This document shows, piece after piece, positions 47,734-56,968 of a stretch of 64,000 nucleotides of DNA. The stretch's first letter is position 1. Every line of letters starts with the position of its first letter. Below the pieces are notes generated by a model. That model worked only from the letters and a program-made list of their open reading frames with translations, ran no database searches and was not told the origin of the DNA. The DNA comes from Solibacillus sp. FSL R5-0449 (lineage in GTDB: Bacteria > Bacillota > Bacilli > Bacillales_A > Planococcaceae). The stretch covers positions 2,580,001-2,644,000 of the forward strand of contig NZ_CP150239.1 of NCBI RefSeq assembly GCF_037975215.1, in the 5' to 3' direction. The translations under genes and the position numbers were made by a program.

Positions 47734-49156
47734 ACAAACTACCTTAAAAGAGCAATTTGACAATTGTGCTGATATTCGCTTTCAGACATTCGACTTTCCT
47801 GCAAGTAATGTGATGCTCATAACTTGTGAGGCAATGACAGACAATCATTTATTCAATGAAGTAGTCGTACCGAGATTAAAGGTTGCATGCCAGCAAATAG
47901 ATGAATTTGATGAAGCCATTTTAATGCAGAAGCTACATCTTCCGCAGCTACAGAAAATTGATGATTTACAAGAGGCCGTTACGAATGTATTTAGCGGGTT
48001 TATCCTTATTTATATTGAAAGTTTAAAGATTTTGTTATGTAGTAATATTGAAAACAAACCGAACCGAAGCCCGGAAGAGACTAATCTGGAAGTACTTATA
48101 AAGGGACCCCGGGATAATTTCATTGAAGATTTAGGTGTCAATATTGCACTTATTCGCAAACGACTGCCGACAAATTCATTATCCGTGGAGAAAATGACAA
48201 TCGGAACGCGCTCCAAAACAAAGGTGGCGATTTTATATTTTAACGACATTGCAGATTTATCCATATTAAAACAAATTAAACAGCAGCTTTCAGCAATTGA
48301 TACAGATGTCATTTTAAGTGGGGAATTATTGCTTGAACGTTTTAATAAGAGTTCATATCTTGTTCCGCTCAATGATACAACTGGCCGGCCCGACTTTGCA
48401 ATGCAATCTCTTACAGCTGGCCGATATGTTATTTTGGTCGACGGGGTTGCATATGCAATTATCACACCGATCAATATTTTAGTATTACTCAAGTCCGGTG
48501 AGGATAATGATTATCCGCCTATCTACAGCTCATTGGAAAGGTTATTACGACTAGTGAGCATTTTAATCGCACTTTTGCTCCCTGCTTTTTGGCTTGCGTT
48601 AACAACCTTTCATCAAGAGCAGCTCCCCATTCAATTGCTTGCGACGGTTGTACAAGCAAACACCGGCTCACCGCTCCCTTCAGCTTTGGAAATGCTTGGT
48701 ATGTTATTTATGTTTGAATTATTTCGAGAAGCTGGATTGCGTCTACCAAGTATATTAGGTGGAACGATTAGTGTTGTTGGAGGGTTAATTATTGGAGATG
48801 CAGCCATTCGGGCAGGGATTACGAGCCCGGCTATGATCGTGGTCATTGCGATTTCAACAATTGCCACTTTTACACTCGTCAATCAATCCTTCGTTACTAC
48901 AATCAGTATGTTGCGTGTTGTATTTATAATTATTACATCGATATTTGGGCTGTTCGGATTTTTCCTCTCGATCTATATATGCCTTGTTTATATAGCAAAT
49001 ATTCGTGTTTTTGGTGTGCCTTATTTAAATGTTGCCGCTAATTTAAGCTGGAATAATTTAAAAATGTCCTTCTTCCGTCCACCACCAACTTCGAATAATA
49101 AACGTCCGGATCTATTGAATGTTAAAGATAAAACAAAGGAAAATAATACAAAATGA
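47726..49156 (+). CDS. GerAA-type spore germination subunit
   Basis: A 476-aa A-subunit of a germinant receptor. The soluble N-terminal part (about 1-230) has FIEDLGVNIALIRKRLPT, which corresponds to the usual RGPxxxFxE-NxxLIRxR signature (here KGPRDNFIED). About five membrane helices follow (about 265-435), with the conserved PxxLE and GGTISVVGGLIIGDAAIRAG blocks. The subunit may form the ion channel of the receptor. The start overlaps the B-subunit gene. ATG codons at 47723 and 47726 are both possible, and AAAGGTGG fits 47726 better. Confidence 0.93.
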   Translation: MIEQTTLKEQFDNCADIRFQTFDFPASNVMLITCEAMTDNHLFNEVVVPRLKVACQQIDEFDEAILMQKLHLPQLQKIDDLQEAVTNVFSGFILIYIESLKILLCSNIENKPNRSPEETNLEVLIKGPRDNFIEDLGVNIALIRKRLPTNSLSVEKMTIGTRSKTKVAILYFNDIADLSILKQIKQQLSAIDTDVILSGELLLERFNKSSYLVPLNDTTGRPDFAMQSLTAGRYVILVDGVAYAIITPINILVLLKSGEDNDYPPIYSSLERLLRLVSILIALLLPAFWLALTTFHQEQLPIQLLATVVQANTGSPLPSALEMLGMLFMFELFREAGLRLPSILGGTISVVGGLIIGDAAIRAGITSPAMIVVIAISTIATFTLVNQSFVTTISMLRVVFIIITSIFGLFGFFLSIYICLVYIANIRVFGVPYLNVAANLSWNNLKMSFFRPPPTSNNKRPDLLNVKDKTKENNTK

Positions 49157-50286
49157 AAAAATACCTCTTATTTCCTTTGTTGTTGCTACTTACAGGATGC
49201 TGGGATACGAATCAAGCTGAACGTATGTACTATATTCACGGGCTAGGAATTGATTATAAAGATGAACAATATGAAATTTATGCACAAATCGTTGCCTTTA
49301 CCAATATTGCCAAAAGCGAACAGCCAAATCCAGATGCAACACAGGCTGAAGTCGGGGTTGCTAGAGGGCGGACATTTGATGAAGCATTTTTTAATTTATA
49401 TCAAACGATGGATGAGCGTGTTTTTTTAGGGCATCTAAAATATGTTATTTTTTCTGAAAATATTGCAAAGGAAAACAAAGTTGAACCAATCGTAAATTCA
49501 TTTATTCGTTATCGGGAATTAAGGTATACAACTTTGGCTTATATGACGAATTCGCCCCTTGATAAAGTTTTGCTCATCACACCGATTATTAATAAATCTA
49601 TTACACTTTCCAAGCTTTCAGATCCGTTAAGTTCCTATAACCAATCATCACGAATACGTCCAATTCAATTTCGTGAGCTCATGATCGAATTAAATGAGCC
49701 TAGTTATGAAGCAAAAATACCTTTGGTGGATCTTAGTGAAAACTGGTCGAAGGAAGATGGACCAGATCCGGTTTACACTTTTAAAGGCATCAGTATTCTG
49801 CATAGGGATACTGGCTTTAAGGGAAATTTATTAGGAGATGATCTGAACGGTGTGCAGTGGATGATTGACCAAACAAAGCGCTCAGATGTTACGGTTAAAA
49901 ATGAGGAATCTGAAGAACATTATACAACGACAACCGTTGACGAGGTGCATACAGAAATTATCCCTGTTGTAAACGAAAATAAAATACAATTTGATATTAA
50001 TGTTAAACTGGTCGTTCAAACAAATGAAATACTTAATCAGCAGAAAATGGATTCACTGAAAAAAGAGATTGAACAACAAGTAAAGAAAGAAATTGAACAA
50101 ACATATAAAGCTTCATTAGAATTCGACACGGATATATACCGGTTATCGGAAGTACTGTACCGTAAAAATGTGAAGGCTTGGAAAGAATACGAGAAAGGTG
50201 GGAAAATCCCACTCGATGAATCAACAATCCGTAAATTGGATGTGGAGCTTGTAAAAGTTAAAGGTGAACGTATAACTTCAGATTAA
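49153..50286 (+). CDS. GerAC-type spore germination lipoprotein
   Basis: A 377-aa lipoprotein subunit of the germinant receptor. The signal peptide ends in the lipobox LTGC with Cys16, followed by WD as in most GerC proteins. Three mixed alpha/beta domains follow. Conserved stretches include ERMYYIHGLGIDY and ARGRTFDEAFFNLYQ. The start ATGA overlaps the stop of the A-subunit gene. A terminator hairpin follows. Together the three genes make a complete receptor, in the less common order B-A-C. Confidence 0.94.
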   Translation: MKKYLLFPLLLLLTGCWDTNQAERMYYIHGLGIDYKDEQYEIYAQIVAFTNIAKSEQPNPDATQAEVGVARGRTFDEAFFNLYQTMDERVFLGHLKYVIFSENIAKENKVEPIVNSFIRYRELRYTTLAYMTNSPLDKVLLITPIINKSITLSKLSDPLSSYNQSSRIRPIQFRELMIELNEPSYEAKIPLVDLSENWSKEDGPDPVYTFKGISILHRDTGFKGNLLGDDLNGVQWMIDQTKRSDVTVKNEESEEHYTTTTVDEVHTEIIPVVNENKIQFDINVKLVVQTNEILNQQKMDSLKKEIEQQVKKEIEQTYKASLEFDTDIYRLSEVLYRKNVKAWKEYEKGGKIPLDESTIRKLDVELVKVKGERITSD

Positions 50287-50290
50287 AGAA

Positions 50291-50331
50291 AGAGCTGTGC
50301 TGAACGTCAAATTGACACTCGGCACAGCGCT
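50291..50331. terminator. Terminator between gerC-like gene and ypcP-like gene
   Basis: The arms gagctgtgctga and tcggcacagcgc pair with two mismatches and are followed by five T on the plus strand. The converging gene ends at 50340. Confidence 0.8.
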
Positions 50332-50339
50332 TTTTCATT

Positions 50340-51218
50340 TTATCTGTAAATTGCCCTTGCATGCTTGGCAATTAGACGATAGCCTCTTTGCTCAATCAGT
50401 TCGAACAATTCCGGCTTATAGTCAGTCAAACGCAATGCTTCAAAATCACATTCAATCGATGCTGAACAATCAATTGTTGCCAATTGATGAGAAAGCCTTA
50501 ACATCTGCTCATTCTCACTTATTTTAATACGTTGCCCCGGCTTTAAAGTCGGCAATGCAGCCAATACGCCATCGATGGAACCATGGTTTTGAATAAGCTG
50601 AAGTGCTGTTTTTGGCCCGATACCTTTAACGCCTGGGTAGCCGTCACTTGCATCTCCCATAAAAGCCTTTACTTCTGCAAATTGTTTCGGTGCAATACCA
50701 TATTCCTCGATAAAACGGCCTTCTGTATACATATCGTACTCGGTGTACCCTTTTTTCGTAAATGCCATTGTAGTGGAGGGGTTTAATAATTGCAGTAAAT
50801 CTTTATCTCCACTAATAACAGTAATCTGTGCTTCATCTTTCCACTTTTCAATCATGGAACCAATTAAATCATCTGCTTCAAGGCCGGCTGTACCAAAATT
50901 TTGCCACCCAATCATAGCCGAAACTTCTTTTGCCATATCAAACTGCGGCAACATTTCTTCTGGTGGTGCAGGGCGATTTGCTTTATACCCTTCATACAGG
51001 TCATTGCGGAACGTATGAGCACCCATATCCCAGCATACAGCTAAATGAGTAGGTTTCATTAAGTTTTGGGCGGTTAAAACATGACGGACAAATCCCTGTA
51101 CCCCGTTGGAAGGTGTTCCATCATCAAGTCGTATAAATTGATTCATGGCGGCAGAGGCAAAGAACGAACGGAACAAGAGCGCCATGCCGTCAATAATTAG
51201 TAAATGTGGTTTTGTCAT
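50340..51218 (-). CDS. ypcP: 5'-3' exonuclease (YpcP-like, PolI-type)
   Basis: A 292-aa stand-alone 5'-3' exonuclease/flap endonuclease, homologous to the N-terminal domain of DNA polymerase I. Acidic metal-binding motifs are in order: LLIIDGMALLFRS, GLEADDLIGSM, TVISGDKDLLQLL and FMGDASDGYPGVKGIGPKTAL (with the helix-hairpin-helix). Such enzymes remove RNA primers and flaps. B. subtilis YpcP is about 296 aa. Its family also includes the SAFE/ExoR-type proteins of Gram-positives. AGAGGAG precedes the ATG. Confidence 0.93.
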   Translation of the reverse strand: MTKPHLLIIDGMALLFRSFFASAAMNQFIRLDDGTPSNGVQGFVRHVLTAQNLMKPTHLAVCWDMGAHTFRNDLYEGYKANRPAPPEEMLPQFDMAKEVSAMIGWQNFGTAGLEADDLIGSMIEKWKDEAQITVISGDKDLLQLLNPSTTMAFTKKGYTEYDMYTEGRFIEEYGIAPKQFAEVKAFMGDASDGYPGVKGIGPKTALQLIQNHGSIDGVLAALPTLKPGQRIKISENEQMLRLSHQLATIDCSASIECDFEALRLTDYKPELFELIEQRGYRLIAKHARAIYR

Positions 51219-51288
51219 AGTAATCTCCTCTTTTGCTGATAGAAATATATTATAGCAAACTTCGGAAGGTAAATGCGTTCACAATAAC

Positions 51289-52773
51289 TTACATATAAGG
51301 TTTTAAGTATTCAATAATACGGTTAATATCCCGACTGAAAATACGGTCTTCTGTCATGGCAGGCGCAATTCCCCTTATCGCCTTCCACTTTTCCCGCAGT
51401 TTTGGCGACATGTTCTCTACACCCCTGTACTCCACTGCCTGTGCTGCACAAAATGCCTCGATCGCCAGTACATTTCTTACATTGGCAATAATCATGCGCG
51501 CATGGCGAGATCCTGTCGTGCCCATCGATACATGATCTTCCTGATTCGCAGAAGACGGGATGGAGTCGACCGATGCAGGATGTGCCAAAGTTTTATTTTC
51601 GGATACTAAACTTGCTGCGCTATACTGCAATATCATCGCGCCTGATTCAAGTCCTGGATTTGCACTTAAAAATGCAGGCAGCCCTTCATTTAACTGCGGG
51701 TTTACTAATCGTTCAATCCGGCGCTCCGATACATTGGCCAACTCCGCCATCCCGATTTTCAGAAAGTCCATCGCAAACGCAATCGGCTGTCCATGGAAGT
51801 TTCCTCCCGAAATGACCAAACCGCCGTCATCAAAAATGAGCGGATTATCTGTTGCCGCATTCATTTCGATTTCGAGCTTTTCTTTGACGTAATTCAATAC
51901 TTGCCAGCTCGCTCCGTGGATTTGCGGGATGCAGCGAAGCGAATACGGATCCTGCACCCGCTTTTCCCCTTGATGTGTAATGAGCTTACTGTCCTTTAAC
52001 CAATCACGCATACGCTCTGCAACGGCCATTTGTTCTTGCATACCGCGCGCTTCATGAACAGCTGGATGGAAGGCATCGATTATCCCGTACAAACTTTCCA
52101 TCGTCATGGAGGCAATCCATTCACTCGCATAAGCGAGCTTCTCCGCTTCCAAGTAATTGACGGCGCCTTGTGCAGTCATTGCCTGTGTTCCATTGATTAA
52201 TGCAAGACCTTCTTTTGCCTGCAGTTCAATTTTCGGCAATCCCCGATGTTCAAATATTTCATGTGACGGTTGTTTACCACCATTTACAAATACTTCCCCT
52301 TCGCCGATAACCGCCAAAACTAAATGAGAAAGTGGTGCTAAATCTCCGGATGCTCCAAGTGAACCTTGCTGTGGAATTACAGGAATGACGTTCTCATTAA
52401 CCATCCATAACAGCCGTTCCAGCACTTCCAAGCGAATACCCGATAACCCTTTTAATAATGCATTTAATCTAAGCACCATCATCGCTTTTGCAACGTGTTC
52501 CGAAAAAGGCTCCCCGAAACCGCATGCATGGGAACGTATTAAATTAACTTGCAGCTTGCTTACTTCGTGCTCTGCAATTTTCACATCGCTGAACTTTCCA
52601 AACCCTGTGTTAATCCCGTATACGGTTTTATCCTGCTGGACAATCCTTTCCACTGCGTCACGGCTTTTAACAACGCGTACTTTCGCATCTTCCGCGATCT
52701 CTATTTTTTCCCCACTATATAAAATACTCCCCAATTGTTCGATCGATAAATTTTGTCCGTTTAACTGAATCAT
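51289..52773 (-). CDS. hutH: Histidine ammonia-lyase
   Basis: A 494-aa enzyme that removes ammonia from L-histidine to form urocanate. The MIO electrophile is built from Ala141-Ser142-Gly143 in [14 protein letters not shown]. Other motifs are [10 protein letters not shown] near residue 52 and [18 protein letters not shown] near residue 415. The length agrees with HutH (about 500 aa). No hutU, hutI or hutG lies next to it, so the pathway genes must be elsewhere. A palindrome-like site (TAGCAGTTAATTGCTA, 52825-52840) lies 52 bp before the start and may be an operator. GGGG precedes the ATG. Confidence 0.95.
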   Translation of the reverse strand: MIQLNGQNLSIEQLGSILYSGEKIEIAEDAKVRVVKSRDAVERIVQQDKTVYGINTGFGKFSDVKIAEHEVSKLQVNLIRSHACGFGEPFSEHVAKAMMVLRLNALLKGLSGIRLEVLERLLWMVNENVIPVIPQQGSLGASGDLAPLSHLVLAVIGEGEVFVNGGKQPSHEIFEHRGLPKIELQAKEGLALINGTQAMTAQGAVNYLEAEKLAYASEWIASMTMESLYGIIDAFHPAVHEARGMQEQMAVAERMRDWLKDSKLITHQGEKRVQDPYSLRCIPQIHGASWQVLNYVKEKLEIEMNAATDNPLIFDDGGLVISGGNFHGQPIAFAMDFLKIGMAELANVSERRIERLVNPQLNEGLPAFLSANPGLESGAMILQYSAASLVSENKTLAHPASVDSIPSSANQEDHVSMGTTGSRHARMIIANVRNVLAIEAFCAAQAVEYRGVENMSPKLREKWKAIRGIAPAMTEDRIFSRDINRIIEYLKPYM

Positions 52774-52824
52774 TTACCGCACCCCTTTAAATATTCTTAT
52801 CTCTTAAATTTATTATTGTTTAAA

Positions 52825-52840
52825 TAGCAGTTAATTGCTA
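52825..52840. promoter_or_regulatory. Candidate operator upstream of hutH
   Basis: TAGCAGTTAATTGCTA is a near-perfect 16-bp palindrome (one mismatched pair). It sits 52 bp upstream of the hutH start. The remaining gap to 53000 is AT-rich and shows nothing else clear. Confidence 0.4.
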
Positions 52841-53001
52841 CTAATATTTTACCTTTAAAACAAAAGTTAAGTTGAAAATACCTATTTTAAAGGCTTTGTA
52901 CGTTTTATTTCTAAAAAGTTGTTCACCTGCTAATACGTTAATCTTCTAGTGATTTAGTATTTCATTATAGTGAAGTGCTAAAGCGAAGAAGGATAAAAAA
53001 A

Positions 53002-53026
53002 TAGAGATCCTGTAATAGGACCTCTA
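53002..53026 (-). terminator. Terminator of the UbiB-like gene
   Basis: tagagatcct pairs with aggacctcta, with one mismatch and a five-base loop. On the minus strand a T run follows. The stem includes the gene's stop codon. Confidence 0.85.
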
Positions 53027-55021
53027 CTTTGTACGCTTCATATCTCGGATTGCTTGGATCGATAACCGCACGAGCAAAATCGCACATAAAAACAAACCTA
53101 AATAAGCAGCCGTATTTAAATAAATTGCATAGGCATTATGAATAAATTGCGAGATTCCCAGCAATGCAACCGATATAATCCCAAACGTAATTCCGACCAT
53201 CAGCAACACAAACCGTGAAAACAGCTGTGTTACAAACATGGAATTGGCTTTATCCGAAAAAATATCGTGATGCAAAATGATTTTCCCGCTCTCCACTTTT
53301 CTGAACAACTGATCAAGGCGGCGCGGTATTTTCCGTATATTCGGCAACATCAGTGCCAGTTCTTCTTCGATTAAGTCTTTCGTCTCAACCGGATGTTTGA
53401 ACGGTTTCAGGAAGCTTGATTTCAAATAATCATTGGAGAAGTCTTTTACTTCACTGAAAATCCTGAATCCTGGGCAAATAACAGACAATGTACCGTCCAA
53501 TGTTACAATGGCACGTAATGCCACATTGACGGATGGATAGAAATGGAGTCCAAATTCACGCACAACAGAGAAAATGGAGTACATGAGCTCATCTGTCGGG
53601 ATCGTCGACACATAGTTGATTTTCAGCAGAATCTGGCTGATCGCCTGTTCCATTTCATGCTGATTGATCTGCTCGGCATTTTCCACAAGCTGGGCAATTC
53701 CATCAACAACAAGCGCTGCATCGTTTTGATGGATTCCGACAAGGAAGTACTTTAATCCTTCCTGCTGCAATTCAGCTAAACGGCCGACAGCCCCATAATC
53801 GAGGATTGCGACACGACCTGTTGTTTCCTCAATATAAATATTCCCCGGGTGCGGATCAGCATGGAAAATTCCAGAAATAAGCGTTTGCTCCAAAAACGAA
53901 TACAATAATGTTTTGGCAAACTGATGACGGTCAATGCCCAAATCCGTAAATACTTCATTTGCTACTGTAACGGACTTCCCTTTTATATATTCCATCACCA
54001 CAACATTGGAATTGCTGCATTCCCGGTATACTTTCGGCACTTTCACATCGATACTGCCGCGTTCTACAATTTTGGCAACCTGCTCCATATTGCGTGCCTC
54101 GATATTAAAATCAATTTCTTCCTTCAATGCCATGCTGAAGCCTTTTGCCAAATCGTAAAATCCTAAGTTTTCAGCCCACTGCGATTTGCTCGTAATCCAT
54201 CTGGCAAACTCCATTAAAATCGATAGATCATCCTGCATGATATTTTTCACGTCAGGCCGTAAAAACTTCACAACGACAGGTTCATCTGTTTCCTTTAACA
54301 CCGCTTTATGTACTTGACCGATCGAAGCGGATGCTAACGGTGTTTTACTTATATAGGAAAAAATTTGATTCGTTCCTGCATTGAAGTTTTCGGCAATTAG
54401 TTGGTCAATTTGCTGTTCGGAAAGGGGTTTTACATGTTGCTGGAGCTTTTCAAGTTCATCAATAAATATCGGAGACAAGAGCTCTTTACGTGTTGACAGT
54501 ACTTGTCCAAATTTAATAAATACCCCGCCGCACTGCTCAAGTGTATCCCGTAATGCTTTTGCCAGTTCACGTTCATCTTCGCGGGCACGGGCATATTTCA
54601 TCGTCCGTGTGACTCCGTTTGTTACAGCAATCCTCACTACTTCACGTAAACGTTTTTGACGCTTCCAATACGTAATGAGTGTTTTAAAATAGGAACGTCT
54701 GCCGACAGGTGTGCCGTTTTCATTCAATTCTATCGAATCAAACAGCTCAAAGAACAGATATAGCAGCATCGAAATGAGAAGCATACTACCGAGCCAGATG
54801 ATTGTTGTCATGTTGACGACATTTGAAACGATTCCTTGGTCATAATAGTCCGACCCGCGCAAATATGTATACCAAAAAACAAAGGTCGTTAAGGAAACAC
54901 TAATGAGCACGGATAATATTCTTTTCATCAAACTTATTTGTGAGCCGATTAAACGGCCGCTAATAAAGAATATAAGTGCGGATGCAATGAGCAGTTGAAT
55001 TATAGCTGAGAGAAAATCCAT
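53024..55021 (-). CDS. UbiB/ABC1 (AarF) family atypical kinase with extra membrane segments
   Basis: A 665-aa ABC1/ADCK family protein. Three N-terminal membrane helices (about 5-23, 33-51, 70-92) precede the atypical kinase fold. The fold has the family-specific KFGQVLSTRKELL (KxGQ), the Ala-rich nucleotide loop ASASIGQVHKA, the lysine in VVKFLRP, FHADPHPGNIY and the metal motif ILDYGAVGRL. Two helices at the C-terminus (about 602-655) resemble those of UbiB. It is about 100 residues longer than usual UbiB. Relatives support quinone synthesis or lipid handling through an ATPase activity. The role here is unproven. AAAGGAG precedes the ATG. Confidence 0.87.
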   Translation of the reverse strand: MDFLSAIIQLLIASALIFFISGRLIGSQISLMKRILSVLISVSLTTFVFWYTYLRGSDYYDQGIVSNVVNMTTIIWLGSMLLISMLLYLFFELFDSIELNENGTPVGRRSYFKTLITYWKRQKRLREVVRIAVTNGVTRTMKYARAREDERELAKALRDTLEQCGGVFIKFGQVLSTRKELLSPIFIDELEKLQQHVKPLSEQQIDQLIAENFNAGTNQIFSYISKTPLASASIGQVHKAVLKETDEPVVVKFLRPDVKNIMQDDLSILMEFARWITSKSQWAENLGFYDLAKGFSMALKEEIDFNIEARNMEQVAKIVERGSIDVKVPKVYRECSNSNVVVMEYIKGKSVTVANEVFTDLGIDRHQFAKTLLYSFLEQTLISGIFHADPHPGNIYIEETTGRVAILDYGAVGRLAELQQEGLKYFLVGIHQNDAALVVDGIAQLVENAEQINQHEMEQAISQILLKINYVSTIPTDELMYSIFSVVREFGLHFYPSVNVALRAIVTLDGTLSVICPGFRIFSEVKDFSNDYLKSSFLKPFKHPVETKDLIEEELALMLPNIRKIPRRLDQLFRKVESGKIILHHDIFSDKANSMFVTQLFSRFVLLMVGITFGIISVALLGISQFIHNAYAIYLNTAAYLGLFLCAILLVRLSIQAIRDMKRTK

Positions 55022-55034
55022 TCAAATCGCTCCT

Positions 55035-55472
55035 TTAGATCAAAGTTAAATGTGTATGCACTTCTACATTCCCTTTTAGCGCTTTACTAATCATACAAGT
55101 TTCTTCTGCCTTATATGCATAGCGCTCCGCTATTCGACGAGCACGTTCATCGTCTTTGTTCTTCAGGTCAATATCGACATAATGATGGATCGCTTTGTAT
55201 GTAAAAACACCATTTGTCACATCTACAAGCCCTTCTGACTTCAGATCAAGCTTTGCTTCAATTTGGCTGCGCTCAAGCATTGCTGCCAATGTAATTAAAT
55301 AGCATGTTGCTGCGGCACCAAGCAGCATTTCATCCGGATTTGTGCCAATACCAGGACCATCCATTTCAGGTGGAATCGAAATTTGCGTCTGCAATCGTTC
55401 AGTTTTCAAGTCCCCAACCGCATTTCTTCCCCCCGGCCAGTCAATTGTTAATGTAAAAGTATGTATCGCCAT
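55035..55472 (-). CDS. OsmC/Ohr family protein
   Basis: A 145-aa OsmC-like protein. The two redox cysteines of the family are in AAATCYLITLAAML (about residue 56) and EETCMISKAL (about residue 122). Members reduce organic or inorganic peroxides with dithiol donors. The GPGIGTNPDEMLLGAA block is typical of the SACOL1771-type subgroup. The start at 55472 follows AAAGAGTG, and a slightly longer frame begins at 55490. It lies 13 bp upstream of the UbiB-like gene and is probably co-transcribed with it. Confidence 0.88.
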   Translation of the reverse strand: MAIHTFTLTIDWPGGRNAVGDLKTERLQTQISIPPEMDGPGIGTNPDEMLLGAAATCYLITLAAMLERSQIEAKLDLKSEGLVDVTNGVFTYKAIHHYVDIDLKNKDDERARRIAERYAYKAEETCMISKALKGNVEVHTHLTLI

Positions 55473-55538
55473 AAATATCACTCTTTTCAATTTTCTTTAA
55501 CTATAACATTTTGCTATGAAATTTTCAGATAATGAAAA

Positions 55539-55573
55539 CAGCCGGTTAACAGAAAGTTTCTGTTAACCGGCTG
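55539..55573 (-). terminator. Terminator after ATP-grasp gene
   Basis: A perfect 17-bp stem, cagccggttaacagaaa / tttctgttaaccggctg, around a single base, followed by a short T run on the minus strand. Confidence 0.88.
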
Positions 55574-55577
55574 ATAC

Positions 55578-56792
55578 TTACCAAACGTTTTGTTTATATT
55601 TTTTATAGTAATTGACCTGTCGGATAAACATGTAGATTTTGCGTTTCAAATGCTTGTCCTGTTTGTAGAACAACGGATTTACAAGTTTCTTTTCCTTGAT
55701 CAGACGTCGAATATCCTTTTTCACCGATTCATCGTAAACGAATTTCTTCAATACAATTTTCGGAACGACTGAAAACAGGACATCTCCTTTTAAATAGGAG
55801 CAAGGTTTCGGAATATCGTAAATCAGATCTTCCACAAAGTTGCGCGCCAAATTATGACCCATCGCATTAATATAATAACTTGAACGGCCTTGACGAATAT
55901 TTACTTCGAACACTTTAAATTTCCCGTCACGCTCATCGTATTTCAAATCAAAGTTACCGTAGCCTCGATAGCCGACCGCTTCCAAAAAGCCCCGCAGTTT
56001 CGTCATCACTTCTTCGTTGTAGCGCGTTATAAGCGCTGTATAATTGCCGATCGCCGTTTTCGTATGTTCCTGAAGGACAACTTGTGCAAACGATACAAGC
56101 TGAGTTTCCCCTTTTGCATTCACATAGACAACCGAATCCCACATTGCTGTATCATCACCGGGAATATAATCCTGAATAATAAGCTCTTCCTTGTAGCCGC
56201 TATTTTTAATCATATCGATTACTTTCTGAACTTCTTCTTTGCTTTCCACTTTGAAAACTTTTGCCTGGCCTTCAAATGGATGACGGCTGTATTCAATCCC
56301 GTTACTCGGTTTAATAATAACCGGATACATCATCTCTGTTTCAAATGAGCCATCTGTTTTGCAATCATAAAATACAGTCGTTGGAATATCGATGCCGTAC
56401 TGTTCACAAAGCTTATAGAAATTCGATTTAATCTGTAAGTCATTCATTAAATTTTCATCGATATAGTTGAACACGAAATAATCTCTTAAGATCGCACGGT
56501 TTTCAATAATTAAACGGACATATAAATCGTTTGTGCCGATTAAAATGAGCTTTTCCGCTTCTTTTTCATATTTCTTCGCAACGCTAATTAATATTTTGGC
56601 AAACTGATCCGGTTCACCTAGTTTTTTGTCATATTCAATGGCACGTGGAATATTGCTTAAGTTCGTAAAAGGCAAAACACCTTTTCCTACTAGAATCGGA
56701 CGGATTTTATATTCTTCATGGAAAGAAATCGCCATGTTATATGCATTAATATCAGTACCGACAATAATCGGTAAAAATGGTTGTTGAGTCAT
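55578..56792 (-). CDS. ATP-grasp ligase, D-aspartate-ligase-like
   Basis: A 404-aa ATP-grasp enzyme. The N-terminal preATP-grasp domain (about 1-115) begins LPIIVGTDINAYNMAISFHEEY. The ATP-binding lobes include YPVIIKPSNG, LIIQDYIPGDDTAMW and GNFDLKYDERDGKFKVFEVNIRQGRSSYY, which carries the Mg-binding Glu/Asn. The layout and these blocks resemble the enterococcal/lactococcal D-aspartate ligase that charges the peptidoglycan cross-bridge. The comparison is from memory. Planococcaceae often have D-Asp or D-Glu on L-Lys, so a cross-bridge role is plausible but inferred. The start follows GAGAGGT. A basic C-terminal tail may bind membrane or wall precursor. Confidence 0.75.
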   Translation of the reverse strand: MTQQPFLPIIVGTDINAYNMAISFHEEYKIRPILVGKGVLPFTNLSNIPRAIEYDKKLGEPDQFAKILISVAKKYEKEAEKLILIGTNDLYVRLIIENRAILRDYFVFNYIDENLMNDLQIKSNFYKLCEQYGIDIPTTVFYDCKTDGSFETEMMYPVIIKPSNGIEYSRHPFEGQAKVFKVESKEEVQKVIDMIKNSGYKEELIIQDYIPGDDTAMWDSVVYVNAKGETQLVSFAQVVLQEHTKTAIGNYTALITRYNEEVMTKLRGFLEAVGYRGYGNFDLKYDERDGKFKVFEVNIRQGRSSYYINAMGHNLARNFVEDLIYDIPKPCSYLKGDVLFSVVPKIVLKKFVYDESVKKDIRRLIKEKKLVNPLFYKQDKHLKRKIYMFIRQVNYYKKYKQNVW

Positions 56793-56968
56793 TACTATAC
56801 TACCTCTCAATCTGTTCAACGGTCTTTATATTTGATTTATCACTTATTTATCATACAATACTCTATCGATTTATGCTGTATTTTGTAAACGGTTTTTATT
56901 ATTTCCCGAACATTTTAATGAAACTTCTCTTCGTTTAAAACGTACGTATTAAGTAAGAGGTGATCGGG

